NCBI GenBank assembly: GCA_963834875.1
Contig: CAWIDG010000025.1
Location: 185,878 to 249,877, forward strand
From: DATAGF01 sp963834875
Lineage (GTDB): Bacteria; Actinomycetota; Thermoleophilia; Miltoncostaeales; Miltoncostaeaceae
Direction: 5' to 3'
Length of the DNA stretch: 64,000 nt
The notes below the pieces were generated by a model. The model saw only the letters and a program-made list of their open reading frames with translations, was not told the DNA's origin and searched no databases. Position numbers and translations under genes: made by a program. Below, piece after piece: positions 7,792 through 18,521 of this stretch. Numbering within the stretch: position 1 is the first letter of the stretch; every line of letters starts with the position of its first letter.

Positions 7792-8085
7792 ATGATCGTC
7801 TGCCCGAACTGCCGCTACGAGAACCACCGGAGCCCCTGCGCGATCTGCGGGACCACGCTGCCCGAGCCTCCCGAGCCCGACCGCGTGGGTGCTCGGCTCC
7901 GCAGATACGAGACGCAGCGAGCCGCGCAGCGCCAGGCCGCCCGCCGCTCATTCGGGAAGGCGATCGGCATCGTCCTGGTCGTCCTGGCGATCCTCGGAGC
8001 CGCCTGGGCGCAGAACCAGGCCGCCGAGGACAATGGCGGCTACGAGCCCGACACCCCGCTGGTCTGCGGCCAAGGGCGCTGCTGA
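7792..8085 (+). CDS. Zinc-ribbon single-pass membrane protein
   Basis: A 97-residue protein. The N-terminal zinc ribbon is CPNCRYENHRSPCAICG, followed by a basic/Pro-rich linker (residues ~25-58). One membrane helix follows (AIGIVLVVLAILGAAWA, ~60-78), with a short tail ending in two Cys. This is the layout of small regulatory or stress membrane proteins; no specific role can be assigned. It lies 16 bases after the preceding stop. Confidence 0.7.
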   Translation: MIVCPNCRYENHRSPCAICGTTLPEPPEPDRVGARLRRYETQRAAQRQAARRSFGKAIGIVLVVLAILGAAWAQNQAAEDNGGYEPDTPLVCGQGRC

Positions 8086-8211
8086 GCGGGCTGGCGGCAA
8101 GAGCTCCAGGCTGGCCGGGCCTTCTCGAGCAAGCAGGAACACCGACCGTGCCTCCCTGCGGCTTCGAGTAGTTCGTGACGTCCCCTGTGGGCCGCCGTCG
8201 AGCCTCGCCGA

Positions 8212-8872
8212 TTAGCTGGGCTGCCGTACGATCCGGATGTAGGGCCGCGGCGCCTTCCAGCCCTCCGGGTAGCTCTTCTTGGCCTCGTCGTCGGGGACCG
8301 AGCCGGCGATGATCACATCCTCGCCCTGCTGCCAGTTCACCGGCGTCGCCACCTTGTGCGTCGGCCGTGAGCTGCAGGGAGTCGATCACCCGCAGGACCT
8401 CGTCGAAGTTGCGGCCCGTCGTCATCGGGTAGACGAGGACGAGCTTGACCTTCTTGTCCGGGCCGATCACGAACACGTTGCGCACCGTCTGGTTGTCGGC
8501 CGGCGTGCGCTCGAGCGGGTCGCCCGCGGTGCCGGCGGGCAGCATGCCGTAGAGCTTCGACACGTTGAAGTCGGCGTCGCCGATGATCGGATAGTTCGGA
8601 GCGTGCCCCTGCGTCTCCTCGATGTCGGCGGCCCAGTTGGCGTGGTGGCCGACGGGATCGACCGAGAGCCCGACGATCTTGACGTTCCTGCTGTCGAACT
8701 CGGGCTTGACCTTGGCCATATAGCCGAGCTCGGTCGTGCAGACCGGGGTGAAGTCCTTGGGGTGCGAGAAGAGCACCGCCCAGGAGTCGCCGATCCAGTC
8801 ATGGAAGCGGATCGTTCCCTCTGTCGTCTCCGCCTCGAAATCCGGTGCCGTGTCGCCGATCTGCAGGGCCAT
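8212..8872 (-). CDS. 1-Cys peroxiredoxin (Prx6 type), one frame change
   Basis: About 219 residues after one correction. The peroxidatic motif HPKDFTPVCTTELG lies near residue 40, followed by VGLSVDPVGHHANW and the long C-terminal domain typical of Prx6 (VRNVFVIGPDKKVKL, PMTTGRNFDEVLRVIDSLQL). The frame then jumps near 8365: GACG appears duplicated, and the next frame reads PVNWQQGEDVIIAGSV to a TAA at 8212-8214. It reduces peroxides in the cytoplasm. The start ATG 8872 has GAGGAG immediately upstream. The frame extending to 9184 is spurious. Confidence 0.88.
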
Positions 8873-9309
8873 TTCTCCTCCTCTGAACGCAATCATCTTG
8901 CCGTCCTGATCGAGCGCTCGACCTGGGCAACCGTCTCGCCCAGGAGAGACCGTGGACGACTGGAGTGGATGCATCGCAATCCGCCAGCCCTGCACGCCTT
9001 GCGCGGGGCTGGCGGACTGCGCCGAGTGCCCTCCGAGGCTCACCGGGCGAGCCGGGAGCGGACGTCCGGTGTCACGTCGAGCGCATGCCCGGTGCGGTCG
9101 CTGCCGTTTGACCGCTTGATGTAGGTGAGGAACATTGCCGCGCCTCTCTTCTCCGTGGTGGTCGTTCGGTGACGCGATCGTCACGTCACAACCGCCACGC
9201 TAGGCCCGGCGCCGGCGCCCGGCATCGAACGGGCTTGCCATCTGCGTGACCCGAAGTTCGTAGATCCGGGCGCTCCAGTCCAGGAGGCGCCGACGCGCGG
9301 CTCAGGAGG
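8873..9309. other. Intergenic region upstream of peroxiredoxin
   Basis: No supported gene. One minus-strand mini-frame (9040-9135, 31 residues starting MFLTYIKRSNG, with a purine-rich stretch upstream) is the only candidate; it has no recognisable relative. The remainder should hold the promoters for the peroxiredoxin gene, but no convincing -35/-10 pair was identified. Confidence 0.3.
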
Positions 9310-11244
9310 TCAGACCGTCGCCCTGGCCTTGGTCAGGCCGCTCTCGGCGGCGACCCTCGCGGCCTCGGCGCGAGTGTGGACGCCGAGCTTGGTGAAGATG
9401 TTCGAGACGTGGCGGACCGCGGTCTTCTCGCTGATGACGAGCCGCTCGCCGATCCCCCGGTTGGAGACGCCGTCGGCCACCAGCCGAAGCACCTCGAGCT
9501 CGCGTGGGGTGAGCCCCGCGGCCGATGCCTCACGCTGCAGCGCCCCCTCGTCCTCGGCTGCTCCGCGAAGCTCGGCCTCGATCAGGCCGCTGAGCCATCC
9601 GTTGACGCTCAAGGGCCCGAAGTCGAGGCTCGCGGCGTGGTAGGTGACGCCGTCGAGGTCAACGTTGGCCGTGGGCAGCGGGGCGAAGCCGAGCGGCACG
9701 ACCGAGGGCGCGTAGGTCGCGAGGTTGACGACCGCGGTGTAGAGCCGTCGCAGACGCGGCCGCAGCTCCATGTAGGTCCGCTTGATGTCGATCCAGCAGG
9801 CGCCCTGTGCCGGGGACGGCGCCTCTCCCGCCTCGCGGGACAGCCACCGGCGCAGGAAGAGGACCTGCTCGCGTCGGGCCACCGGCTGTGCCTCGAGCTC
9901 TCGCGCCCAGGCCGCCGTCACCGGGTCCGCCACCAGCAGCGCGGGGTCCACCTCCGCCGGCTGAAAGAGGAGGAAGAACGCCGCCACGGCCCCGTGAGCG
10001 TCCCGCGCGACCCTGAAGGTCTCGGGATGACGCTCCCACCAGCGCTCGAGCCAGCGCCCCGCCTCCGGCCCCTCGCCGCTCGACGTGATGGCCGCGATCT
10101 CCGCGCCGTCCCCCGAGGTGGCCGGCTCCATGGCGTACTCCATCCCGCCCTGCGGGAAGAAGCCCTCCCTCACGTTCTGGTTGGTGATGAGGTAGAGCAG
10201 ATCGGCCGTCGGCTGCCAGAGGCTGCCGCCTCGGGCGCGCTGCGACTCCTGGGTGAAGAGCCGCCATGCCCGCCAGCGGTAGTCGGCGTATCGGCTGGGA
10301 TCGCGCTGGGCCAGATCGCGCGCGAGACTCTCTCGCACGACATCGTGGATGATGACCCCTTCGGTGGTCGAGTCGACGAAGGGCAGCCGGCGCAGACCCT
10401 CCAACGCCTCTCGGGTCGAGGAGCGCTGGAGAAGCGCGCCGAGGATGGGCTCGGTGATCCGGCGTACTGTCGAGCCGGCCTCGACAACCTCGACCGTCTC
10501 CGCCGGGAGCTCGGCCACGAAGGCCTGCGTGAGTTGATGCACCATCTTTGGCGGTGGAGCGAGGTCGATCTCGAGATCCGGCCGCTCCCGCATCGCAGCC
10601 GCCGCGAGCTCGAGGGCGAGAGGGTAGCCGCGAGCGAACCGATTGACGCGCTTGGCGCGCGGCGCGTCGAGACCCCGTGCCGTGAGCATCTGCTCGGCGT
10701 CGGCCGGCGGGAGGGCCCGGAGCTCGATCTCGTGGAAGAGGTCCTGCCACCCGGGGGTCGTCAGCCATGCGGGGCTCGGGGGTGCCCGACCGGCGATGAT
10801 CGTGAGGACGGTTTCGGGAAGCGCAGGCACGAACGTCTGGCGCAGCCAGCTGTCGATGAGCCCGCAGGTCTCGTAGGTATCGAACGCCAGCACCGTCCGG
10901 CGCTCGGCAGCCCGCAGGGAGGCGACGAGGTCCTCGAGGTCCGGCTCGCTCTCATCGAGTCCGAGCGCGGCTCCGAGCGCGGCGCGGCAGCCTCTCGGGG
11001 TCGGCTCGATCTCCCGGCCGTCGAGGGAGATGAATCGGACTCCCGGGCCGAGCGAGCTCGCCGCGGCCGCGATCAGCCTCGACTTCCCGATCCCCCCGGG
11101 CCCGTGGATGAAGGCGACCATGAACGGCAGCTCGGCTGCCTGGACGGCAGCACGAAGCGCATTCAGCTCGGTCTCGCCGACCGACAAACGACCGCCGAGC
11201 GCCCTCCGAAAGTCGGTCGGAGACGCTGCGCGGTCCGCGCTCAC
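9310..11244 (-). CDS. AAA-type LuxR-family transcriptional regulator
   Basis: A 644-residue protein. The Walker A motif GPGGIGKSRL lies near residue 48 and a Walker B-like LAFDTYE near 120. A winged-helix and helical middle follows, then a GNAT-like segment (residues ~380-540, GGMEYAMEP through IDIKRTYMELRPRLRRLY). The C-terminal LuxR/GerE helix-turn-helix is LTPRELEVLRLVADG, then SEKTAVRHVSNIFTKLGV. The ATPase resembles that of MalT/STAND regulators, sensing an unknown ligand. The GTG start is at 11244. It is divergent from an MFS gene ~345 bases away, a plausible target. Confidence 0.9.
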   Translation of the reverse strand: MSADRAASPTDFRRALGGRLSVGETELNALRAAVQAAELPFMVAFIHGPGGIGKSRLIAAAASSLGPGVRFISLDGREIEPTPRGCRAALGAALGLDESEPDLEDLVASLRAAERRTVLAFDTYETCGLIDSWLRQTFVPALPETVLTIIAGRAPPSPAWLTTPGWQDLFHEIELRALPPADAEQMLTARGLDAPRAKRVNRFARGYPLALELAAAAMRERPDLEIDLAPPPKMVHQLTQAFVAELPAETVEVVEAGSTVRRITEPILGALLQRSSTREALEGLRRLPFVDSTTEGVIIHDVVRESLARDLAQRDPSRYADYRWRAWRLFTQESQRARGGSLWQPTADLLYLITNQNVREGFFPQGGMEYAMEPATSGDGAEIAAITSSGEGPEAGRWLERWWERHPETFRVARDAHGAVAAFFLLFQPAEVDPALLVADPVTAAWARELEAQPVARREQVLFLRRWLSREAGEAPSPAQGACWIDIKRTYMELRPRLRRLYTAVVNLATYAPSVVPLGFAPLPTANVDLDGVTYHAASLDFGPLSVNGWLSGLIEAELRGAAEDEGALQREASAAGLTPRELEVLRLVADGVSNRGIGERLVISEKTAVRHVSNIFTKLGVHTRAEAARVAAESGLTKARATV

Positions 11245-11589
11245 TGATCACAAAACCTGCGATGCCGCCGATGGGACGCTCCCATCGGGTCATGCCGACT
11301 ATCTTCCAATGCGTCTGCGGCCGCAAGCCCGGGCCGTGTCCCACTCCTCGTTGGCGCGCACGACATCGCGCAGCAACCCGCCGCGCACCCGCGTCGCCTC
11401 GGCGTCGCCCGCGGGGAGCGCCTCCGAGCCGTAGCGTTCGCGGTGTGAACGTATCGAGAGCCGGCCGCTGGCATGGCCTGGGCATGCCCCGCACACCGAA
11501 GGCCGAAAGCTGGCCAGCGCGGCCCGCCCTCCTCCCGAGCGCTGATCCAGCCCCTGACTGCTGGAGCACCTTTGCCCGATGAAGGCGCC

Positions 11590-12987
11590 GTGAGCCTCGG
11601 GCGCGTAGCGGAGCGTCCGGCCGTTTCTGCGCGCAGGTTGATCCTCCCCCTTGCGCTCGCGCAGTTCATCTGCAGCTTCGCGGGCTCGAACATGAACGTG
11701 ATGATCAACGACATCAGCGAGGACCTGGACACGACCGTCAAAGGCGTGCAGACGACGATCACCCTGTTCCTGCTGATCATGGCCATCCTCATGATCCCGT
11801 GCAGCAAGCTCACGGATCGCTGGGGCCGCAAGCGGTGCTTCATCGCAGGCCTCACGCTGTACGGAATCGGCGCCGTGCTGAGCGCGATCTCCCCGGGTCT
11901 CGGCGTGCTGATCCTCGGCAACTCGGTGCTCGAAGGCGTCGGCACGGCGCTGTTGATTCCCCCGGTCTACATCCTCGCGACGCTGTGGTTCACCGATCTG
12001 ACGACGCGTGCCTGGGCCTTTGGCGCGATCAGCGGATTGGGCGGCATCGGCGCCGCGGCGGGGCCGTTGATCGGCGGGGTCATCACCACGGGGATCAGCT
12101 GGCGGGCGGCGTTCGTCTTCCAGGCCGTGGTGATCGCGGCCATCATCCTCCTGAGCCGTCGCCTGGTCGATCCCCTGCCACCGGATCCGAAGCGCCCCTT
12201 CGACGCGGTCGGGGCGATCCTGTCCGCGGTCGGCATGTTCTTCGTGGTGTTCGGGATCCTGCAGGCAGGCACCCGCAACGTGCTCTTCGTGGTCTTCCTC
12301 GTCGTCGGCGCCGCCTTCCTGGTCGGGTTCTTGATCTACATCCGGGCTCGGGAGCGAGCGGGCAAGGAGCCGCTGCTCTCCACCGGGCTGTTCCGGAAGC
12401 GCACGTGCAACTTCGCCCTTGTCACCCAGAACATCCAGTGGCTGCTTCTCATGGGGACGTCGTTCGTCGTCTCCGTCTTCCTGCAGACCGTCCGCGGGTA
12501 TAGCGCCATCAAGACCGGCGTCATCTTCACCGCCGCCACTGCGGGCATCTTGATCTCGTCCCTCGGAGCAGAGCGATTCGCCAAGCGGCGGGCGCAGAGG
12601 ACCCTGATCGTGGCGGGCTTCGTGATCACTCTGGTCGGGATCGGGCTCCTGATCGGACTCGTCGAGGGCTCGTCGAGCATCTGGGCCTTCGTGCCCGGGC
12701 TGTTCCTCATCGGCTTCGGCCTGGGTGCGATGCTGACCCCCTCGGTGAACGTCGTTCAGTCGAGCTTCCCCGAGGAGCTCCAGGGCGAGATCTCGGGCCT
12801 CTCGCGCAGCGTGTCCAACCTGGGCTCGTCGTTCGGCACCGCGATCGCTGGGACGATTCTGGTGTCCGCCGTCGCCCCCGGGAATCGGACGTACGGGATC
12901 GCGATGGGCGTGCTCGCCGGGATCGGGCTCATCGGTCTCGGGGCGGCCATGCTCCTTCCCGCCAAGCTCGACCGGCAGGTTGGCTGA
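11590..12987 (+). CDS. MFS transporter, DHA2-like drug exporter family
   Basis: A 465-residue inner-membrane protein with about 14 hydrophobic helices. The loop 2-3 motif DRWGRKR and the long alternating helices are typical of the DHA2/EmrB-QacA group. The helix-5 antiporter motif appears as GLGGIGAAAGPLIGG, which suggests proton-coupled export. GTG 11590 is chosen because it precedes the first hydrophobic helix by ~18 residues; the frame is open upstream to 11473 but without a good start. It is divergent from the AAA-LuxR gene. Confidence 0.9.
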   Translation: MSLGRVAERPAVSARRLILPLALAQFICSFAGSNMNVMINDISEDLDTTVKGVQTTITLFLLIMAILMIPCSKLTDRWGRKRCFIAGLTLYGIGAVLSAISPGLGVLILGNSVLEGVGTALLIPPVYILATLWFTDLTTRAWAFGAISGLGGIGAAAGPLIGGVITTGISWRAAFVFQAVVIAAIILLSRRLVDPLPPDPKRPFDAVGAILSAVGMFFVVFGILQAGTRNVLFVVFLVVGAAFLVGFLIYIRARERAGKEPLLSTGLFRKRTCNFALVTQNIQWLLLMGTSFVVSVFLQTVRGYSAIKTGVIFTAATAGILISSLGAERFAKRRAQRTLIVAGFVITLVGIGLLIGLVEGSSSIWAFVPGLFLIGFGLGAMLTPSVNVVQSSFPEELQGEISGLSRSVSNLGSSFGTAIAGTILVSAVAPGNRTYGIAMGVLAGIGLIGLGAAMLLPAKLDRQVG

Positions 12988-13217
12988 CTGGGCAACGCGG
13001 CCGCCTGTTCGGCGGTCACCAGGAGGCGGGCGCCCGCGAGCGCCCGCGCCGTACGGCGTTGACCAGCTCGGCCGTCGCGCAGGCAGCCCCGAAGGTTGTA
13101 CGGGACCCAGGCCGATGGGGTCGTGCTCGAACGCCCGGCGTAGCTCCTCCGGCCTGGTTTCAAGCTCTCGACAGTCCCCACTTCATCAAGCGCGGCACGC
13201 TGAACCGCAAGGAAACG

Positions 13218-14475
13218 TTAGAAGGCAACCACGGGGAAGTCCGGTGGAACCCCGAGATACACTTGCCCGAAGGTCCCATAGCGTTGCTCAGACGCGAAGA
13301 CGTGGTGTCTCATCGTCTGGACATCCCGGAAGCAACGCTCCAGCGGGTTGGTGGCTCGAAACGCTGTCGTTCCCGCGATGCTGCATGCGAGCTCGACAGC
13401 CTGGACGGCGCTGCTCATCGCGTGGGCCATCCCGAGCAGGAGGTCCGCCTTCTGCTCCAGCGAGTGGGTCTCGCCGTCGACGCATCTCCGCCACGCTTCG
13501 CTCAGGCTGTCGAGAAGCAGCAAGCGCCCTGAGCGCAGGATCGCTTCCGCTCGGCCCAGCTGGACTTGCGCCGACGCCCGTTCCTTCAGCAGACCACTCG
13601 ATGCCACCGGAGTCTTGTTCGCGAGCGAGTTCGGTCACCTCGTCGAGAGCTCGTCGCGCCACCCCCAACATCGGCGCCGGGATGCCAGACGCCGCCGCGC
13701 CCACGACCGGGAGTCGATACAGCGGGCCGCGATAGTGCGATCCCGGCTCGAAGTCCGGCACCATCGGGAAGGTCCTGGACTTGGGCACGTACACGTCGGT
13801 CACCGAGATGTCGTTGCTGCCCGTGCCCCGCATCCCCATGACGTCCCACGTATCGATGATTTCGCACTCCTCGCTGGGGAAGTAGACCATGCGCATCTCG
13901 GGCTCGTCCCCGGCGGATTCGTCTTCGTCCACGAGGACCGTCGACGAGATCCAGTCGGCGTCATAACAGTTGCTGACGAACGGGGCTCGACCAGAGATGC
14001 GGTATCCGCCGTTCGTCGACGTCGCCTTCATGGGGCGGCCGAACTGGGCGGCGATCAGGATGTCCGCTCCGCGGCTGTAGATCTCCTCGGCTCCCTCGTC
14101 GGGGAGACGGCAACAGAAGAAGGCCCAGTCCAGAGGGTTCTCCAAGGTCCACGCCGCAGCAGAGTCGTGGCGACCGACTTCCTCGCCGACGAGGGCGCGG
14201 GTGACGGGGTCGGTCTCCAACCCCCCGAGCGAACGGGGAGTTGTCATTCGCAGGAGACCCGTCTCGCGCAGTGCCTTCAAGACCGGCTGGGACAGGCGCC
14301 GTTCCCGCTCTGCTTCCTGGCTGTGCTCCCGGATGATCGGAGCGATCTCGCGTGCGGCGTCGAGCAGCGATGTGTCGGGTTCCCACACGGCGCGGGCGTC
14401 GTCGTAGTCGGGATCCGAGCCGGTGATGACGCCTCCCCGCACCGGCTCGGTCAATGCCTTGATCGTGTCGCTCAT
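13218..14475 (-). CDS. Acyl-CoA dehydrogenase/HsaA-like flavoprotein, one frame change
   Basis: About 418 residues. An N-terminal helical domain (REIAPIIREHSQEAERER, LSQPVLKALRETGLLRM) leads to a middle beta domain with APFVSNCYDADWI and DTWDVMGMRGTGSND. A C-terminal four-helix bundle includes AFRATNPLERCFRDVQTMRHH. This is the acyl-CoA dehydrogenase fold in its flavin-dependent monooxygenase branch (HsaA/DszC-like), inferred from the GTGSND strand and the H-x-x-R-x-F-R-D-type end. The frame shifts near 13625. The start is ATG 14475, 62 bases after the AfsR-like gene, probably the same transcript. Confidence 0.82.
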
Positions 14476-14537
14476 GGCGTGCTCCTCCGCTCGATTTCGC
14501 CGAGGATGCACGCGCTGGCGTTCCCGAAGCGTTCCCT

Positions 14538-17500
14538 TCAGCCGGACTCGCTCAGAAGACCGGTCGCGGCCCGGAACGCCGGGAGATCGTGGCCCGAGGG
14601 AATGGTCTCGACGAGGTCCCCGAGTTGCTCCCGCAGCGCCTGATCGGGGTATCGGCTGGCCAAGGAGTGGAGAGCCCGAAGCTCCAACCAGCTCGCGCCT
14701 TGCGCGTCGGCCGCCTCGACGGCTCTCCGCAGCGAGGCGGCGGCTTCGGGTTCTCCGCTGCGATATGCACAGCTCACCGTCGACGCGCCACAGCTCGGCC
14801 TCGAGATAGCGTTGGTTGCGGCGGTGTGACAACGAGAGCCCCTCGCGTGTCGCGGCTCGTCCTTCGTGGAGCTCGCCGGCCATGCCACGAGCTCGAGCGA
14901 GAAGAAGGAGCGTGTAGGTCAGATGGAGGCTCTCCCCTTCGGTGCGTGAGCGCGCCACCGATCGCACGATCCGGTCGATGCCCCCGGGGGATCCCTCGCA
15001 AGCGTCCAGCCAGCCCCGCAGGGCGTCTCCGACGATCATCAGGTAGCGCATCGGAAGACGCCTGCCCAGGAGCTCGGCATCCCGGAGCAGCTCGGCGAGG
15101 CGGACGAGATCCTCGGATTCGGCCGCGATGATCGCCGCGTAGGTGAGGACGTACCACCGCGTCATGAGATGGTCGAGATCGACGGCCAGCTCGAGAGCCG
15201 ATCGGGCCCTTTCATCGGCCCGGCCGGCGTCGCCCGCCCACAGGTCGACCCAGGCCAGGCGTACGAGACAGACCGCCTTCGGGTCCTGCGCGTACAACGC
15301 CAGATGCTCGTGGCGATGGGACAGGTCATACGCGTCGATGGCGCCTTCGAGGTACTGACGGGCCCTCGCCAGATCACCCCGCCAGAAGGCGCTCACGCCG
15401 AGGAGATACCGTCCCTCGGTCTTGGCGATCGGATCGTGGCTCTCATGATCGACGAGAGCCTGGCCGAGCTCGCTGGACTCGTCGAAGCGGCAGCCCTGCA
15501 GCCGGGCGAGGCCGAGACCGCGGAGAATCGGGGGGTCCACGGCTCGGTGGAGCGTGCGGCAGAGCGAAAGGGCCCGCTCGTAGAGTTGGTGGGCTCCGTG
15601 GGAGCCGTAGCCCTCGAGGGCCACCAAGGGTGAGCCGAGGCCGATCAGGATGTCGAGCTCGAGCGCATCGCGACGCGGTGAGGGTGGCAACTCAGCGAGC
15701 AGTGAGAGTGCTCGCCGGAACATGGTGACCGCTTCGTCGAGGGCCGACACCGCCACTGCTCGGGCTCCGGCCACGCGGTAGGCATCGATGGCCGGTTCGA
15801 CCATGCCGGCCTGGTCGTAGTGGGCGGCCAGCTGTGGGCTGGCCGCGTCGAGGTCGTGGCGGAACTCGACCGTGATCGCCTCGGCGACGGCCCGATGGAG
15901 TTGACGTTGACGAGCCGGACTGAGCGTCTCCAGGGCGACCGCCCGAAGCTTGTCGTGGCTGAAGTCGTACGTGAGCCCCTGATCGCGGATGATCCGTCGA
16001 CGCCAGAGCTCGTCGACATGATCGACGAGCTCCGGCTCACCGATCCCGGTGGCCGAGACCAGCAGGCCCACCGAGAAGGACCGACCGATGACGGCGGCCA
16101 CCTCGGCCAGCCGCCGAGCACCGTCAGGGAGTTGGCCCAGTCGGGCGCCTAGCACCGCCCGGATCGTGGGAGTGAGCGCCGCCTGCCGTCCCTCGGGGGA
16201 GACCCCGGCTCGAAGCACTTCGATGACGAAGAGTGGGTTGCCCTCGGTCTCGGCCCAGAGTCGTGCCGCCAGGTCCCGATCGATTCGGTCTGCATTGCGG
16301 AGCCGAGCAGCGAGCGACGCCGTCGTGGCTTCGTCGAGCGGGTCGAGTGGCACGGTGGTCACGGCCTTGTCGTGGCCCAAGGCGTCGACGAGTCCGACGA
16401 GGGGATGACGCTCTGGGATCTCCTCCGAGCGGACGGTACCCACGATCAGGACCGGTGCCGTCTGCCCCGAACGGGCCACGAAGCCGATCGCTTCGATGGT
16501 CTCGGCGTCGCACCACTGCAGATCGTCGATGATGAGCAGACGCGGGCGGTCGCCGATGATGGCCCTGCTCACTGCATCGAACAACCGATGGCGCTGAGCC
16601 AGGTCGCCCGATCGGCTCGGTGCGGGTGGCGGGGAAGCCTCGAGGAGCTCGGGTAGGAGACGTGCGAGCTCGGCCCTCCAGACCGTGCCCAGCGTGTCGA
16701 TGTGGCTCCGGAGAGCATCCGATCGGAGCAGGTCGACGACCGGGCCCCACGGCGGTCTGCCCGCCGCCTCGTACGCCCGAGCCGAAGCCACCGCGTGTCC
16801 CTCGGCCCGAACGCGCCGTCCCAGCTCCAGGGCGAGGCGGGACTTCCCGATCCCCGGTTCGCCGGACACCAACACGAGATGTGCCCTCCCCTCCCGCGCC
16901 GCGTTCCATGCCCGGTTGAGCTGGTCCAGCTCGAGGTCGCGGCCCACGAACGGCACTTCGGCGACCGGTGCCACGTCCTCGCCCTGCAGCTCCTCGCGGT
17001 TGGGTGTGTCGGCCCGGAGCCGTCGGTACATCGCCCCGATGGCCTCGCCCGGTTCCACCGCGAGCTCGCGCTCGAGCACCTCCGCGTATCGATGGTAGGA
17101 GCGCAGCGCCGCGGCTCTGTCGCCGAGCGCGAGATGTGCTGCCATCTGGATTCGAACGGCCGCCTCGTCGGTCGGCTCCAGGTCGAGGATGCGTTGGGCA
17201 TGCCTGATCGTCGCTTCGTGGTCGTCGCGCCCGACAGCCTCGTCTCTCAGCCGCACGAGGACCCCGTGCGCCTCGCCTCGAAGCCTCGCTCGCTCGTCCA
17301 GGACCCAGTCGTCGTAGCAAGCCGGGAGGAGGTCGCCCGAATACAGACGCGCGGCGAGTTCGAGATCGCCAGCAGCCACGGCATCGCGGAACCGCAGCAC
17401 GTCGACCTCGCTCGGCCCCCTCGGAATCCACCGCACGATCTCGTTGTCGATCTGGACGAACTCGCCGATGTCGGGAAGGGAGTGGCGGAAGTCGTGCAGC

Positions 17501-17739
17501 AGCTTTCTGAGGTTGGTCCGCGCCTGACGTTCGTCGGAGTCGGGCCAGAGCTCGAACGCCAGCCGGGAACGGTGCCGCAGGTGGCTCCGCAACACGATCA
17601 ACGCCAGGAACCGCTGCAAGCGAGGAGAGTCGAAGGCGCGAAGACGGCGGCCGTCCAAGATGACTTCGACTGCACCGAGCAGCCGGACCTCGAGCCGCGC
17701 CGGCGATTCGCTGCTGACCCCGCTCCTGTCACTCGGCAT
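14538..17739 (-). CDS. AfsR-like SARP/BTAD-ATPase-TPR regulator, one frame change
   Basis: About 1,065 residues. The N-terminus is a SARP winged helix (RLLGAVEVILDGRRLRAF, then LAFELWPDSDERQARTNLRK). A BTAD domain follows (YSGDLLPACYDDWVLDERAR). The AAA ATPase has Walker A GEPGIGKSRLALELG near residue 300 and Walker B LLIIDDLQWCD, and a long TPR-type helical C-terminus completes it. The reading frame changes near 14762; the true end is SESG at 14538. Without that correction the frame falsely runs into the next gene. ATG 17739 is preceded by AGAGGGG. It probably regulates the downstream flavoprotein gene. Confidence 0.86.
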
Positions 17740-17907
17740 ATCGCCCCTCTGGTACCGGTCCATCCACACAACCCAGCGCTACAACGGGCACCTCGAGCGC
17801 GAGTACTGCGCGACGCTGCGAGCGCGCCGAGGCCGCTGTCAGGAGTGTGACCAAAACGTGACCACGGCCGGCGGTCCGGGTTCGGTGGACAGCCGCTCGA
17901 GAACGAC

Positions 17908-17931
17908 GAAACCCCGCACTTGCGGGGTTTC
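17908..17931. terminator. Rho-independent-type hairpin beside the tRNA fragment
   Basis: AAACCCCGCA and TGCGGGGTTT form a 10-bp stem (11 bp with the flanking G-C), the classic terminator position just past a tRNA 3' end read on the minus strand. Confidence 0.6.
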
Positions 17932-17938
17932 CTTCATA

Positions 17939-17989
17939 CGCCCGAGAGGACTTGAACCTCCACGGGCCACACGCCCACAAGGCCCTCAA
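17939..17989 (-). pseudogene. tRNA-Leu 3' half (possible attachment-site remnant)
   Basis: On the minus strand the sequence begins in an anticodon-loop-like TTGAGGG (GAG anticodon) and then has a class II variable arm (GGGC...GCCC). It continues with the T arm GTTCAAGTCC and the acceptor 3' strand TCGGGCG. The 5' half (acceptor and D arm) is absent. tRNA genes cut at the anticodon loop are what tyrosine integrases leave at one end of an island. Confidence 0.5.
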
Positions 17990-18203
17990 CCCGGCCGGCC
18001 GTTTTCGGCCGATCACGGTCACGACCGGGACCCGGCCACACGATGCGGGATCCCGGCCGATGGGCCGAGATGCTCGGCGGGCCGTTCGTGGCTCAGATGG
18101 GGGGTTGGGGCTGACGCGGGGGTTGACGCGGCCGGCGCCGACCGGATCACCCACCTTCGGTGGAGACCTCCGAGGCCCGGCCTCGAGGGTCCGCGTGCCC
18201 TGT

Positions 18204-18240
18204 TTGCCTAATGTAAGACGAGGAGTCATACTTAGAGTCC
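18204..18240 (+). promoter_or_regulatory. Promoter/operator of the toxin-antitoxin pair
   Basis: TTGCCT (18204-18209) and CATACT (18227-18232) are separated by 17 bp. Two GAGTC repeats (18223 and 18235) flank the -10 and could be the site where the ribbon-helix-helix antitoxin represses its own operon (inference). Confidence 0.4.
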
Positions 18241-18272
18241 TACACAACCCGACACTGAAGGGAGGCGCTCGG

Positions 18273-18521
18273 GTGGCCGTCAAGCACAGCGTCACGATCC
18301 GAGTCTCGGATGAGGAACTAGCGCGCATCGACAAGGTCGTCGCCTGCACCCGCCTGAGCTCGCGCTCAGAGGCGCTGCGGGCCGGAGCGGTGCTGCTCTT
18401 CCGCGAGGCCCGCCGGGCCGCGATCGTGGACAGCGTGCGGGCGACCTACGGCCCGCCCGACTCCCAGCCTGAGGCCGAGGGCGCCGCCGCCTGGGAGGCG
18501 ATCCTGGATGAGCGGCGGTGA
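18273..18521 (+). CDS. Ribbon-helix-helix antitoxin
   Basis: An 82-residue protein. The N-terminal RHH DNA-binding motif is KHSVTIRVSDEELARIDKVV, then SSRSEALRAGA; the acidic C-terminal tail should wrap the MazF toxin. The GTG start at 18273 follows GAAGGGAGG with 9-base spacing. The stop overlaps the toxin start by 4 bases (the usual antitoxin-first order), so translation is coupled. It probably autorepresses with the toxin as corepressor. Confidence 0.85.
   Translation: MAVKHSVTIRVSDEELARIDKVVACTRLSSRSEALRAGAVLLFREARRAAIVDSVRATYGPPDSQPEAEGAAAWEAILDERR

Noticed and set aside
7781..9184. A 467-residue peroxiredoxin
   Set aside because: The family start is the ATG at 8872 with a Shine-Dalgarno site; the upstream extension is low complexity and the downstream extension follows a frame change.
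13288..17769. One 1,493-residue protein combining a SARP-ATPase and a flavoprotein
   Set aside because: The join crosses the intergenic gap and a good ATG/Shine-Dalgarno at 14475. The conserved ends of both proteins lie in other frames, so it is a frame-change artefact.
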